From positions 1 through 43,198 of the forward strand of contig JAPTVL010000272.1 in the NCBI GenBank assembly GCA_028065725.1: a stretch of 43,198 bases of DNA. The letters run 5' to 3'. How positions within the stretch are numbered: position 1 is the first letter of the stretch; each line of letters begins with the position of its first letter. Source of the stretch: Betaproteobacteria bacterium (lineage in GTDB: Bacteria > Pseudomonadota > Gammaproteobacteria > Burkholderiales > Rhodocyclaceae). Positions 17,397-26,897 of the stretch are shown here, piece after piece. A program made the position numbers and the translations under genes. The notes under the pieces are model-generated. The model had not been told where the DNA came from. It searched no databases and was given only the letters and a program-made list of their open reading frames with translations.

Positions 17397-17627
17397 ATGG
17401 GCCAGGTCATCGATTTCCGGACCGCCCGGGAATTCCGCCCGGCGCCCGTGCCCGAGGCGCGCTGCCGCTGCGGCACCTGCGGCGCCGAGCTCTGGCACAT
17501 TACGCAGTCCGGTGAAGTCTGCTGCGCCGACTGCGATACGGTCTGTCCCTACCGTTTGCAGGAAAGCAGCGCAGGGCAGGGCAAGCGGCAGGCAAATTGT
17601 ACCCTGGCCGACAGCGACATCGATTAA
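17397..17627 (+). CDS. Small zinc-ribbon-like protein, unknown function
   Basis: 76 aa, starting 2 nt after the bzdV stop. The middle carries a cysteine set that looks like a zinc ribbon: CRCGTCG (Cys 23, 25, 28) and CCADCDTVC (Cys 42, 43, 46, 50). The flanks are polar and of low complexity. No signal peptide or membrane helix is seen. The tight spacing makes it part of the bzd operon. It could be a small metal-binding accessory or regulatory protein. A second small zinc-ribbon protein ends the 2-aminobenzoate-like operon at 42799-42993. The overlap-like spacing and cysteine pattern make a real gene likely, but there is no functional assignment. Confidence 0.7.
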   Translation: MGQVIDFRTAREFRPAPVPEARCRCGTCGAELWHITQSGEVCCADCDTVCPYRLQESSAGQGKRQANCTLADSDID

Positions 17628-17661
17628 CCACACCAATCCGGAGTTCAAGAGGAAAACATTC

Positions 17662-18435
17662 ATGGCAGATTTCAAGTTCATCTCCTACGAGGATCAGGGC
17701 GAGGTCATCCGTCTGGCCATCAACCGGCCGCCCTACAACGTGCTCGATATCGCCACCATGGAGGAGATGAATACCGCGCTCGACCTGGCGATGGAAAACA
17801 CCACAGCCAAGGTCCTGGTGATCACCGGCAACGGCGACAAGACTTTTTCTTCCGGCGTCGATGTGGTCGATCACACGCCGGACAAGGTGGTGAAGATGAT
17901 CGAGGTGTTCCACGGCATCCTCAAGCGTTTGATGATGGTGCCGATCCCCACCGTCGCTGCGGTCAATGGCCCGGCGCTGGGCGGCGGCTGCGAACTGGCG
18001 ATCGCCTGCGACATGGTGGTGGCATCGGAGACAGCCAAGCTCGGCCAGCCGGAGATCAAGCTCGGCGTGTTCCCGCCGATCGCCGCGATCCTCTTGCCGC
18101 GCCAGATTCCAATGACCAAGGTGATGGAACTGCTGCTCGGCGGCGGCATCGTCGATGCCAGGGAGGCGCATCGTCTCGGATTGGTGAACACCGTGTTCCC
18201 GAAGGAAAGCTTCGCGGCCGATACGGCGAAGTTCCTCGAACAATTCACCTCGCTGTCGCGCGTGGCATTGATCCACACCAAGAAGGCAGTCAAGGAGGCG
18301 GCGACGCGGCCCTTCTACGAGGCGCTGTTCCACATCGAACAGCATTATCTCAAGGATCTGATGGCCACCGAAGATGCCAAGGAGGGCTTGAACTCCTTCA
18401 TCGAGAAGCGCAAGCCGGTCTGGAAAAACAAATAA
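17662..18435 (+). CDS. bzdY: Cyclohexa-1,5-diene-1-carbonyl-CoA hydratase
   Basis: Crotonase-family hydratase (Dch/BzdY type) that adds water to the dienoyl-CoA made by benzoyl-CoA reductase, giving 6-hydroxycyclohex-1-ene-1-carbonyl-CoA. It has 257 aa from ATG 17662 with AAGAGGAAAAC upstream; the frame is open from 17512 but that part overlaps the preceding zinc-ribbon gene. Oxyanion-hole motifs are TFSSGVDVVDHT and NGPALGGGCELAIACD, with GQPEIKLGVFPP following as in the family. It is followed by the dehydrogenase bzdX after 20 nt, so three successive pathway steps (Y, X, W) are encoded together. Confidence 0.93.
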   Translation: MADFKFISYEDQGEVIRLAINRPPYNVLDIATMEEMNTALDLAMENTTAKVLVITGNGDKTFSSGVDVVDHTPDKVVKMIEVFHGILKRLMMVPIPTVAAVNGPALGGGCELAIACDMVVASETAKLGQPEIKLGVFPPIAAILLPRQIPMTKVMELLLGGGIVDAREAHRLGLVNTVFPKESFAADTAKFLEQFTSLSRVALIHTKKAVKEAATRPFYEALFHIEQHYLKDLMATEDAKEGLNSFIEKRKPVWKNK

Positions 18436-18455
18436 ATCGACACGAGGGCAAGATA

Positions 18456-19523
18456 ATGATTCCAAGCACCATCAAAACATGGCAGATGACCGTACCGGGG
18501 ACGCTGACCAAGACCGAAATCCCGGTGCCGCAACTGCAGCCGGGCGAAGTGCTGGTCGAGGTCAAGGGCTGCGGCGTCTGCCACACCGACCTGTCCTACT
18601 TCTACATGGGGGTGCGCACCGAACAGCCGCCGCCGCTGTCGCTGGGACACGAGATTTCGGGCGTGGTGGTTGCCGGTGAGGCGAGTTATATCGGCAAGGA
18701 AGTCATCATTCCCGCCGTGCTCCCCTGCAACAAGTGCGAGCTGTGCAAGACCGGCCGCGGCAACCGCTGCCTGGCGCAGAAGATGCCGGGCAATTCGATG
18801 GGCATCTACGGCGGTTTCTCCAGCCATATTCCGGTGCCGGCGGCGGATCTCTGCGTCGTCGGCAAGCGCGGCAAGGTGCCGCTGGAACACCTCTCGGTGA
18901 TCGCCGACGCGGTGACCACGCCCTATCAGGCGGGGCGGCGTGCGCGGCTGGCGGCCGGCGATCGCGTCATCGTCATCGGCGCGGCCGGCGGTGTCGGCAG
19001 CTTCATGACCCAGGTGGCCAAGGGCATGGGCGCCGGCACGGTGATCGGCATCGACATCAACGAGGAAAAGCTGGAGTTCATGAAGGGCTACGGCGCCGAC
19101 TTCACGATCAATCCCAAGGGCAAGTCGCCCAAGGAAGTGAAGGAGATCTTCAAGGCCTATTGCAAGGAAAAGGGCATTCCCTCGAACTACGGCTGGAAGA
19201 TCTTCGAGGTCACCGGCACCAAGCCGGGCCAGGAACTGGCGCTGTCGCTGCTGTCCTTCACCGGTTTGCTGATGGTGGTCGGCTACGGTACCGACGAGAC
19301 CTCCTACATGCTGTCCAAGCTGATGGCCTTCGATGCCGAGCTGATCGGAACCTGGGGCTGTCCGCCCGAGTTCTATCCGCAGGTGCTGGAAATGTGCCTC
19401 GACGGGCGTATCAATCTCGGCCCCTTCGTTGAGACGCGGCCGATGAGCCAGATCGAGCAGGTGTTCGATGAGGCGCATCACGGCAAGTTGAAGCGCCGCG
19501 TAATCCTGACCCCCGATTTCTGA
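18456..19523 (+). CDS. bzdX: 6-hydroxycyclohex-1-ene-1-carbonyl-CoA dehydrogenase
   Basis: Zinc-type alcohol dehydrogenase (Had/BzdX) that oxidises the 6-hydroxy group with NAD+ to 6-oxocyclohex-1-ene-1-carbonyl-CoA. It has 355 aa. Catalytic-zinc motifs are GCGVCHTDLS and LGHEISG. The structural-zinc loop is PCNKCELCKTGRGNRC, with four cysteines. The nucleotide-binding loop is IGAAGGVGSFM. The C-terminal half includes EVTGTKPGQELALSLL. It lies between bzdY and bzdW in the known Azoarcus order. ATG 18456 is preceded by ACGAGGGCAAGATA. Confidence 0.93.
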   Translation: MIPSTIKTWQMTVPGTLTKTEIPVPQLQPGEVLVEVKGCGVCHTDLSYFYMGVRTEQPPPLSLGHEISGVVVAGEASYIGKEVIIPAVLPCNKCELCKTGRGNRCLAQKMPGNSMGIYGGFSSHIPVPAADLCVVGKRGKVPLEHLSVIADAVTTPYQAGRRARLAAGDRVIVIGAAGGVGSFMTQVAKGMGAGTVIGIDINEEKLEFMKGYGADFTINPKGKSPKEVKEIFKAYCKEKGIPSNYGWKIFEVTGTKPGQELALSLLSFTGLLMVVGYGTDETSYMLSKLMAFDAELIGTWGCPPEFYPQVLEMCLDGRINLGPFVETRPMSQIEQVFDEAHHGKLKRRVILTPDF

Positions 19524-19576
19524 AGCAGAATTTCACATTCACGAACCACTCACCGAATTCAAAGAGGAGAACTACC

Positions 19577-20719
19577 ATGGCATTGGAATGGCTACGCAGG
19601 GAAAATGAGCTCAAGGATCACCAGCTGATCGACAACAGCCACTTCGGCGGCGCATCTGCCAGTGATGCGCCAACGGTGATCTATGAAGAGCGTCCGGTGC
19701 TGGACGACAAGGGCGCTGCCGTCGCGGGCCTGTATTCGGCCTGGATCTGGCTCAACAACCCGACCCAGTACAACTCCTATACCACCGACATGGTGAAGGG
19801 CGTCATCGCCGGCATGCAGCGCGCATCGAGCGACCGCAAGATCGTCGCCGTGGTGTTCACCGCGGTCGGCGACAAGGCCTTCTGTACCGGCGGCAACACC
19901 GCCGAGTATGCCTCCTACTACTCCAAGCGCCCCAACGAGTACGGCGAGTACATGGACCTGTTCAACGCCATGGTCGACGGTATCCTCAACTGCAAGAAGC
20001 CGGTGATCAGCCGCGTCAATGGCATGCGCGTCGCCGGCGGCCAGGAAATCGGCATGGCCACCGACATCACGGTGACCTCCGACCTCGCCGTGTTCGGCCA
20101 GGCCGGTCCCAAGCACGGCTCGGCGCCGGTCGGCGGCTCGACCGACTTCCTGCCCTGGTTCCTCTCGATGGAAGATGCGATGTACAACTGCATCTCCTGC
20201 GAAACTTGGAGCGCCTACAAGATGAAGTCCAAGGGCCTCGTCACCAAGGCCGTGCCGGTGCTGAAGAAGGACGGCCAGTGGGTGAGGAATCCGCTGGTGC
20301 GCACCGACACCTTCGTCGATGACGGCGAGATCGTCTATGGCGAACCGGTCGCCGCCGACAAGGTCGCCGCCGCCAAGGCGCTGATCGCCGAGTGCAAGAC
20401 CGACTTCGAACTGCTCGACGCCGAAGTGAATCGCCTGGTGTGGAAGTTCGCCAACCTGTTCCCCAACTGCCTGATCAATTCGATCGACGGCATTCGCGGC
20501 AAGAAGAAGTTCTTCTGGGACCAGATGAAGCTGCCGAACCGCCATTGGCTCGCGGCCAACATGAACCACGAAGCCTGGCTCGGTTTCAATGCCTTCGACG
20601 CCAAGAAGCCGACCGGCAAGGACGTCATCGACTTCGTCAAGTTCCGCCAGTTGGTGGCCGAAGGCGCGCTGTTCGACGACAAGTTCGCCGAGCAGGTAAT
20701 GGCCAAGCCGAAGGGCTGA
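19577..20719 (+). CDS. bzdW: 6-oxocyclohex-1-ene-1-carbonyl-CoA hydrolase (ring opening)
   Basis: Crotonase-family hydrolase (Oah/BzdW) that hydrates and hydrolytically opens the ring to 3-hydroxypimelyl-CoA. It has 380 aa, the expected length and longer than normal enoyl-CoA hydratases. Motifs are GDKAFCTGGNTAEYASYYS, RVNGMRVAGGQEIGMATD and FGQAGPKHGSAPVGGSTDF, all typical of this subfamily. ATG 19577 follows AAAGAGGAGAACTACC. A 147-nt gap containing an inverted-repeat element follows before bzdZ, so this may be the end of the main bzd transcript. Confidence 0.94.
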   Translation: MALEWLRRENELKDHQLIDNSHFGGASASDAPTVIYEERPVLDDKGAAVAGLYSAWIWLNNPTQYNSYTTDMVKGVIAGMQRASSDRKIVAVVFTAVGDKAFCTGGNTAEYASYYSKRPNEYGEYMDLFNAMVDGILNCKKPVISRVNGMRVAGGQEIGMATDITVTSDLAVFGQAGPKHGSAPVGGSTDFLPWFLSMEDAMYNCISCETWSAYKMKSKGLVTKAVPVLKKDGQWVRNPLVRTDTFVDDGEIVYGEPVAADKVAAAKALIAECKTDFELLDAEVNRLVWKFANLFPNCLINSIDGIRGKKKFFWDQMKLPNRHWLAANMNHEAWLGFNAFDAKKPTGKDVIDFVKFRQLVAEGALFDDKFAEQVMAKPKG

Positions 20720-20734
20720 GGGTAGGAGGCAATT

Positions 20735-20827
20735 GATCCGCAGATTACGCAGATTGACGCAGATTGAAATACGATCAGGGCAATAGATTCTTCATCTGCG
20801 CAAATCTGCAAAATCTGCGGAGTGATC
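20735..20827. repeat. CGCAGATT-type dispersed repeat element with inverted arms
   Basis: The left arm carries three copies of a CGCAGATT unit (20739-20765). The right arm carries three complementary units (CATCTGCG, AATCTGC, AATCTGCGG, 20793-20820). The outer ends GATCCGCAGATT and AATCTGCGGAGTGATC are nearly complementary. Seven Ts follow at 20828-20834. Similar short intergenic repeats occur in many bacterial genomes. Here it can fold into a long stem and may terminate transcription between bzdW and bzdZ. Confidence 0.75.
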
Positions 20828-20866
20828 TTTTTTTGCTGAATCATCATTCTCAATCGGGACCAGCAC

Positions 20867-21613
20867 ATGCAGCTAAGAGATAGGGTAGCGATCGTCACTG
20901 GCGCCGGGCAGGGCATCGGCGCCTCCGTGGCGGCGGCTTACGCCCGCGAAGGTGCCAAGGTCGCGGTGGTCGACATGAACGGCGAGGCCGCGGAGAAGGT
21001 TGCCGCGGCAATAGTCGGCGCTGGCGGCACGGCGATTGGTGTGGCCTGCGACGTTTCCAATCGCGAACAGGTCGAGGCGATGGCCGCCAAGGTCAACGCC
21101 GCCTGGGGCCGCATCGACATCCTGGTGAACAACGCTGGAATTACACGCACGGCGATGCTGCACAAGATGACGCCGGAGCAGTGGAACCAGGTCGTCGGCG
21201 TGCATCTGACCGGCGCCTTCAACTGCCTGCAGGCAGTGGTCGGCGGCATGATCGAGCGCAAGTACGGCCGTATCATCTACGTTACGTCCGCGGCGGGTGT
21301 GCTCGGCACCATCGGCCAGATCAACTACAGTGCGGCCAAGGCCGGCATCCTCGGCATGACCAAGAGCACCGCGAAGGAACTGGCACGCTACAACATCACC
21401 GCCAATGCCATCGCACCGGGCGCCGCGACGCCGATGACCGAAGTGATCCGTACCGACGAGAAATTCAAGGACAAGTACCTCGACCGCATTCCCCTGGGTC
21501 GCTGGGCCCAGCCCGAGGAAATCGCGCCGGTATTCCTGTTTTTTGCATCCGATGCATCGGCCTACGTGACCGGGCAGATACTCGCCGCCGACGGCGGCAT
21601 GACAATTCACTGA
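20867..21613 (+). CDS. bzdZ: Short-chain dehydrogenase/reductase BzdZ
   Basis: NAD(P)-dependent SDR of 248 aa. The cofactor motif is TGAGQGIGA near residue 12, followed by DMNGEAAEKV (the acidic residue suggests NAD(H)). The NNAG motif is VNNAGITR, and the catalytic Ser-Tyr-Lys are in VTSAAG and INYSAAKAG. It resembles FabG/3-hydroxyacyl-CoA dehydrogenase types. In Azoarcus clusters bzdZ is an SDR of unproven role; oxidation of 3-hydroxypimelyl-CoA or redundancy with BzdX are possible. It is separated from bzdW by a repeat and from gcdH by 179 nt, so it may have its own promoter. No clear ribosome site precedes ATG 20867. Confidence 0.88.
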   Translation: MQLRDRVAIVTGAGQGIGASVAAAYAREGAKVAVVDMNGEAAEKVAAAIVGAGGTAIGVACDVSNREQVEAMAAKVNAAWGRIDILVNNAGITRTAMLHKMTPEQWNQVVGVHLTGAFNCLQAVVGGMIERKYGRIIYVTSAAGVLGTIGQINYSAAKAGILGMTKSTAKELARYNITANAIAPGAATPMTEVIRTDEKFKDKYLDRIPLGRWAQPEEIAPVFLFFASDASAYVTGQILAADGGMTIH

Positions 21614-21701
21614 CGCTTATGGCTCCGACAAGCCGCCAGACATTGTGAAAGTTCGTAACTTCGCCACGGGTCAAGCTGGCAAATTGGCCCGCCCCTCCCA
21701 T

Positions 21702-21719
21702 CCTCCCCTCGCGGGGAGG
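21702..21719 (+). other. Hairpin CCTCCCC/GGGGAGG between bzdZ and gcdH
   Basis: A perfect 7-bp stem (21702-21708 with 21713-21719) closes loop TCGC in a 179-bp stretch without genes. No T-run follows. It may be an mRNA stability element or part of a dispersed repeat. Nothing else is recognised between 21614 and 21792. Confidence 0.4.
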
Positions 21720-21792
21720 CTACTGATTGGCTCGCTGCGCTCGAAAATTGATGTTTGCGCCGACCAAGGTATTTCACGTTAAGGAAAATCAG

Positions 21793-22974
21793 ATGAGCAG
21801 CCAACCGAGATTTCACTGGGAAGACCCCCTGCTGCTGGATCAGCAGCTGACGGAAGACGAGCGCATGGTGCGCGACACCGCCGCCGCCTACTCGCAGGAC
21901 AAGCTGGCGCCGCGCGTGCTGGAAGCCTTCCGCCACGAGAAAACCGACCCGGCGATCTTTCGCGAAATGGGCGAACTCGGCCTGCTCGGCACCACGATTC
22001 CCGAGGAGTACGGCGGCGCCAGCATGAACTACGTCTGCTACGGTCTCGCTGCACGCGAAGTCGAGCGCGTCGATTCCGGCTACCGTTCGATGATGAGCGT
22101 GCAAAGCTCGCTGGTCATGGTGCCGATCTACGAGTTCGGCAACGAAGCCACGCGCAGGAAGTACCTGCCGAAGCTGGCGACCGGCGAACTGATCGGCTGC
22201 TTCGGCCTGACCGAGCCGAATCACGGCTCAGACCCCGGCAGCATGGTCACCCGTGCCCGCGCGGTCGATGGCGGCTACAGCATCTCCGGCTCCAAGATGT
22301 GGATCACCAACAGCCCGATCGCCGACGTATTCGTGGTCTGGGCCAAGGACGACGGCGGCCAGATCCGCGGCTTCGTGCTGGAGAAGGGCTGGAAGGGCCT
22401 GTCCGCTCCGGCGATCCACGGCAAGATGGGCCTGCGTGCCTCGATCACCGGCGAGATCGTGATGGACGAGGTGTTCTGCCCGGAAGAGAATGCGTTTCCC
22501 GACGTGCGCGGCCTCAAGGGTCCGTTCACCTGCCTCAACTCGGCGCGCTACGGCATCGCCTGGGGCGCGCTCGGCGCCGCCGAGTACTGCTGGCACGCGG
22601 CGCGCCAATACACGCTGGACCGCAAGCAGTTCGGCCGGCCGCTGGCGGCCAACCAGCTGATCCAGCTCAAGCTGGCCAACATGCAGACCGAGATCACCAT
22701 GGCGCTGCAGGGTTGCCTGCGCCTCGGCCGCATGAAGGACGAGGGCACGGCGGCGGTCGAGATCACCTCGATCATGAAGCGCAACTCCTGCGGCAAGTCG
22801 CTCGACATCGCCCGCATGGCGCGCGACATGCTCGGCGGCAACGGCATTTCCGACGAGTTCGGCGTAATCCGCCATGTCGTAAACTTGGAAGTAGTGAATA
22901 CTTACGAGGGAACGCACGACATCCATGCGCTGATCCTGGGTCGGGCGCAGACGGGAATACAGGCATTCAGCTGA
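21793..22974 (+). CDS. gcdH: Glutaryl-CoA dehydrogenase (decarboxylating)
   Basis: FAD-dependent acyl-CoA dehydrogenase that oxidises and decarboxylates glutaryl-CoA to crotonyl-CoA, in the lower part of anaerobic benzoate degradation. It has 393 aa from ATG 21793, which follows [27 protein letters not shown] contains the arginine that binds the glutaryl carboxylate in Gcd[16 protein letters not shown] and [13 protein letters not shown] bind flavin and substrate. The catalytic base is Glu372 in [16 protein letters not shown]. These features separate GcdH from other acyl-CoA dehydrogenases. It lies between bzdZ and bzdA, which suits processing of 3-hydroxypimelyl-CoA products. Confidence 0.93.
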   Translation: MSSQPRFHWEDPLLLDQQLTEDERMVRDTAAAYSQDKLAPRVLEAFRHEKTDPAIFREMGELGLLGTTIPEEYGGASMNYVCYGLAAREVERVDSGYRSMMSVQSSLVMVPIYEFGNEATRRKYLPKLATGELIGCFGLTEPNHGSDPGSMVTRARAVDGGYSISGSKMWITNSPIADVFVVWAKDDGGQIRGFVLEKGWKGLSAPAIHGKMGLRASITGEIVMDEVFCPEENAFPDVRGLKGPFTCLNSARYGIAWGALGAAEYCWHAARQYTLDRKQFGRPLAANQLIQLKLANMQTEITMALQGCLRLGRMKDEGTAAVEITSIMKRNSCGKSLDIARMARDMLGGNGISDEFGVIRHVVNLEVVNTYEGTHDIHALILGRAQTGIQAFS

Positions 22975-23039
22975 CCGGCCTGGAGCAGATGCAAGGAGTT
23001 TGACAAGTCAGCCGCCATGGAGCGGAGGAGGAAACCGAG

Positions 23040-24620
<1,581 letters not shown>

Positions 24621-24634
24621 CCCGGTCCGCTTCC

Positions 24635-25321
24635 ATGCGCGTCCTGATCATCGAGGACGATCTCGATATCGCCACCAACCTCTACGAGTTCCTCGAGGGG
24701 CGGGGCAATAGCGTGGATCTGGCGCGCGACGGCGTCACCGGCATGCATCTCGCGGTGTCCGAGGATTTCGACGCCATCGTGCTCGACCTCGGCCTGCCCG
24801 GCGTCGATGGCCTTTGTCTGTGCCGCAAGCTGCGGCGCGAAGCGAAGCAGGACGTGCCGGTGCTGATACTCACGGCGCGTGATCTGCTCGACGACAAGCT
24901 GGCGGCATTCGAAAGCGGCGCCGATGACTACCTGGTCAAGCCGTTCGCCTTGCGCGAAGTCGAGGCCCGCCTGCATGCGCTGGCCGCGCGCCGCCGCGGT
25001 CGCGTGGTCGATCGCCGGCTGTGCTACGCGGCGATCGAATACGATCCGGGCAAGCTGGCGGTGACGGTGGAAGGCAGGGCGGTGCACCTGTCGCGCAAAT
25101 GCCTGCGTCTGCTGGAAATGCTGATTTCGGCGCCGCACCGCGTATTCACCCGCACCGAGCTCGAGCGAGAGCTGTGGGGCGAAGAGCATCCCCAGAGCGA
25201 TTCCCTGCGCAGCCACATGCACATGCTGCGTCGCGCCCTGACCGATACCAGCGGCCAGGCGCCGATCGAGACGGTGCATGGCGTCGGTTACCGTTTCGCC
25301 GTGAGCTCTGCGCGCAGCTAG
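24635..25321 (+). CDS. OmpR/PhoB-family response regulator
   Basis: 228 aa. The receiver domain has the acidic pocket IIEDDLD, phosphorylation site Asp51 in VLDLGLPG, Thr80 in LILTARD and Lys102 in YLVKPF. The C-terminal winged helix (about 130-225) has ALTDTSGQAPIETVHGVGYR, typical of OmpR-type DNA-binding domains. It acts with the sensor kinase encoded 35 nt downstream. Its start is 14 nt after the bzdA stop, so it may be co-transcribed with the catabolic genes, as a downstream environmental control layer. The signal is not known; oxygen, redox or aromatic compounds would fit the context. Confidence 0.93.
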   Translation: MRVLIIEDDLDIATNLYEFLEGRGNSVDLARDGVTGMHLAVSEDFDAIVLDLGLPGVDGLCLCRKLRREAKQDVPVLILTARDLLDDKLAAFESGADDYLVKPFALREVEARLHALAARRRGRVVDRRLCYAAIEYDPGKLAVTVEGRAVHLSRKCLRLLEMLISAPHRVFTRTELERELWGEEHPQSDSLRSHMHMLRRALTDTSGQAPIETVHGVGYRFAVSSARS

Positions 25322-25356
25322 GCCGCCCGCTAGTGCACGTCGCGCAGATGCGCTGA

Positions 25357-26724
25357 ATGTCACGCGATCCCAGGCATAGCCTCCGTCTCAAGTTCGCCTT
25401 CAGCTTCGCGCTGGCGGGCGTGGTGCTGGTGCTGATCCATGCCATCGCCATCCACCAGCTCAACCGGCAGCAGGAATCGCAGCTGATCGACCAGATCGTC
25501 TCCGACGAGATGGAAGGCATGTTGCAGCAGTTCGAGCGCCAAGGCCGGCTTGACGGTGGCCCGCCCTATCGTGCGCTGCATCGCTATCAAGTGCGGCCGG
25601 ATACCGAGGCGCTGGCCCTGCGCAAGTGGTTCCGCGCCAGCTGGCTGCTGCAGGGTTTCGTCGCCCTCGACGCAAACGAAAGAAGCCAGTTGCCGGAGGA
25701 ACTGCGCCTGCTGCGCGCGGGATTCCACGATGTCAGCAGCGGCGACGACCTGTATCGCGTCGAGGTCAGGGAAATCGGCAGCGTCAGTTTCTACGTCGCC
25801 TATTCCGTATCGCTGCACCAGGAACGCGGTCAGCATTTCACCTGGGCCCTGGTCCTCAGCGCGGCAATCGCCACGCTGGCCACCGTGCTGATCGGACTCT
25901 GGCTGTCGGGCCGCCTGACGCATCAGATCGTCGACCTGGCGCGCCGTGTCCGCCAGCTTGACGGCAAGGACGCCGGCGACGCCCTCGCGCAGCACTACCC
26001 CGAGCGGGAAGTCGCCGAACTGGCGGCGGCATTCGACGGTTACCACGAGCGCACGGTGCGCCTGCTGGAACGCGAACGTGCGTTCACCGCGGATGTCAGC
26101 CACGAATTGCGCACGCCACTGACGGCAATCCAGACCACCTGCGAACTGATGCTTGACGACGCGGAACTTTCGCCCAAGGCGCGCAGCCGCGTGGTCAAGA
26201 TAGCGGGGGCCGCAGCGCGGCTCACCGAGCTTGTCAATGCTTTCCTGTTGATGGCGCGGGAAGAAGTCGCCGGCATCAGCGACGAGGTGGACCTGCGCGA
26301 GTGCATCGAGGAGGCGGCGGATAGCGTACGCGAGCGCGCCGAGGCAAAAGGGCTGAGCCTGACGGTCGAATCGAGCGAGCGCATTCTTCTGCGCGCGCCG
26401 CGCCGCGCCTTGCATGTGGTGCTCTCCAACCTTCTGGCCAATGCGGTCAGCTACACCGACAGCGGTTCGGTGACCCTGAGCAGCCGGGGCGGCATCATCG
26501 AAATCGCCGATACCGGTCCCGGTGTGGCCCGCGACCGCATTCCCGAACTGTTCCGGCGTTTTCACCGGGGCGATGCGCGCGGCGGCGACGGCTTCGGTCT
26601 CGGCCTGGCCATCGTCAAGCGCATCTGCGAGCAGGCGGGCTGGGGCATTTCGGTCGAGCCGCGGGAGGAAGGGGGCACACGGGTAAGTCTTTTCATATTT
26701 GACAAGGATTTGACATTCTCATGA
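25357..26724 (+). CDS. Membrane sensor histidine kinase
   Basis: 455 aa. There are two membrane helices: residues ~12-34 (FAFSFALAGVVLVLIHAIAI) and ~162-185 (WALVLSAAIATLATVLIGLW). They enclose a periplasmic sensor region of about 125 residues that I do not recognise. A HAMP-like linker follows (RLTHQIVDLARRV), then HisKA with His249 in DVSHELRTPL and a HATPase with N-box SNLLANAVSYTD, G1 box ADTGPGV and G2 GFGLGLAIVKRI. It forms an operon with the preceding response regulator. The start at 25357 lies 35 nt after it. Orthologous partner and signal cannot be named. Confidence 0.92.
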   Translation: MSRDPRHSLRLKFAFSFALAGVVLVLIHAIAIHQLNRQQESQLIDQIVSDEMEGMLQQFERQGRLDGGPPYRALHRYQVRPDTEALALRKWFRASWLLQGFVALDANERSQLPEELRLLRAGFHDVSSGDDLYRVEVREIGSVSFYVAYSVSLHQERGQHFTWALVLSAAIATLATVLIGLWLSGRLTHQIVDLARRVRQLDGKDAGDALAQHYPEREVAELAAAFDGYHERTVRLLERERAFTADVSHELRTPLTAIQTTCELMLDDAELSPKARSRVVKIAGAAARLTELVNAFLLMAREEVAGISDEVDLRECIEEAADSVRERAEAKGLSLTVESSERILLRAPRRALHVVLSNLLANAVSYTDSGSVTLSSRGGIIEIADTGPGVARDRIPELFRRFHRGDARGGDGFGLGLAIVKRICEQAGWGISVEPREEGGTRVSLFIFDKDLTFS

Positions 26725-26805
26725 CGTGGATTTGATGTTTGCTTCCTATACTGGCGCGACTTCCGGAAAGGCCGTCAAAAAGCCTCGTTCCACCCGCGCC
26801 GCGGC

Positions 26806-26834
26806 TTGACGCATCGGACTTGAGATGCTGTTAT
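26806..26834 (+). promoter_or_regulatory. Putative promoter of the ABC-importer operon
   Basis: TTGACG (26806-26811), 17 bp, TGTTAT (26829-26834). It lies about 65 bp upstream of the binding-protein ATG. CTTGAC and GTCAAG arms (26805-26810 and 26836-26841) flank the promoter as an inverted pair, which could form an operator. Confidence 0.4.
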
Positions 26835-26897
26835 AGTCAAGCGCGCTTCGGAATGGCCGGAAGTCGGGCCGCACATCTAAACATTGGAGGAGAAACA

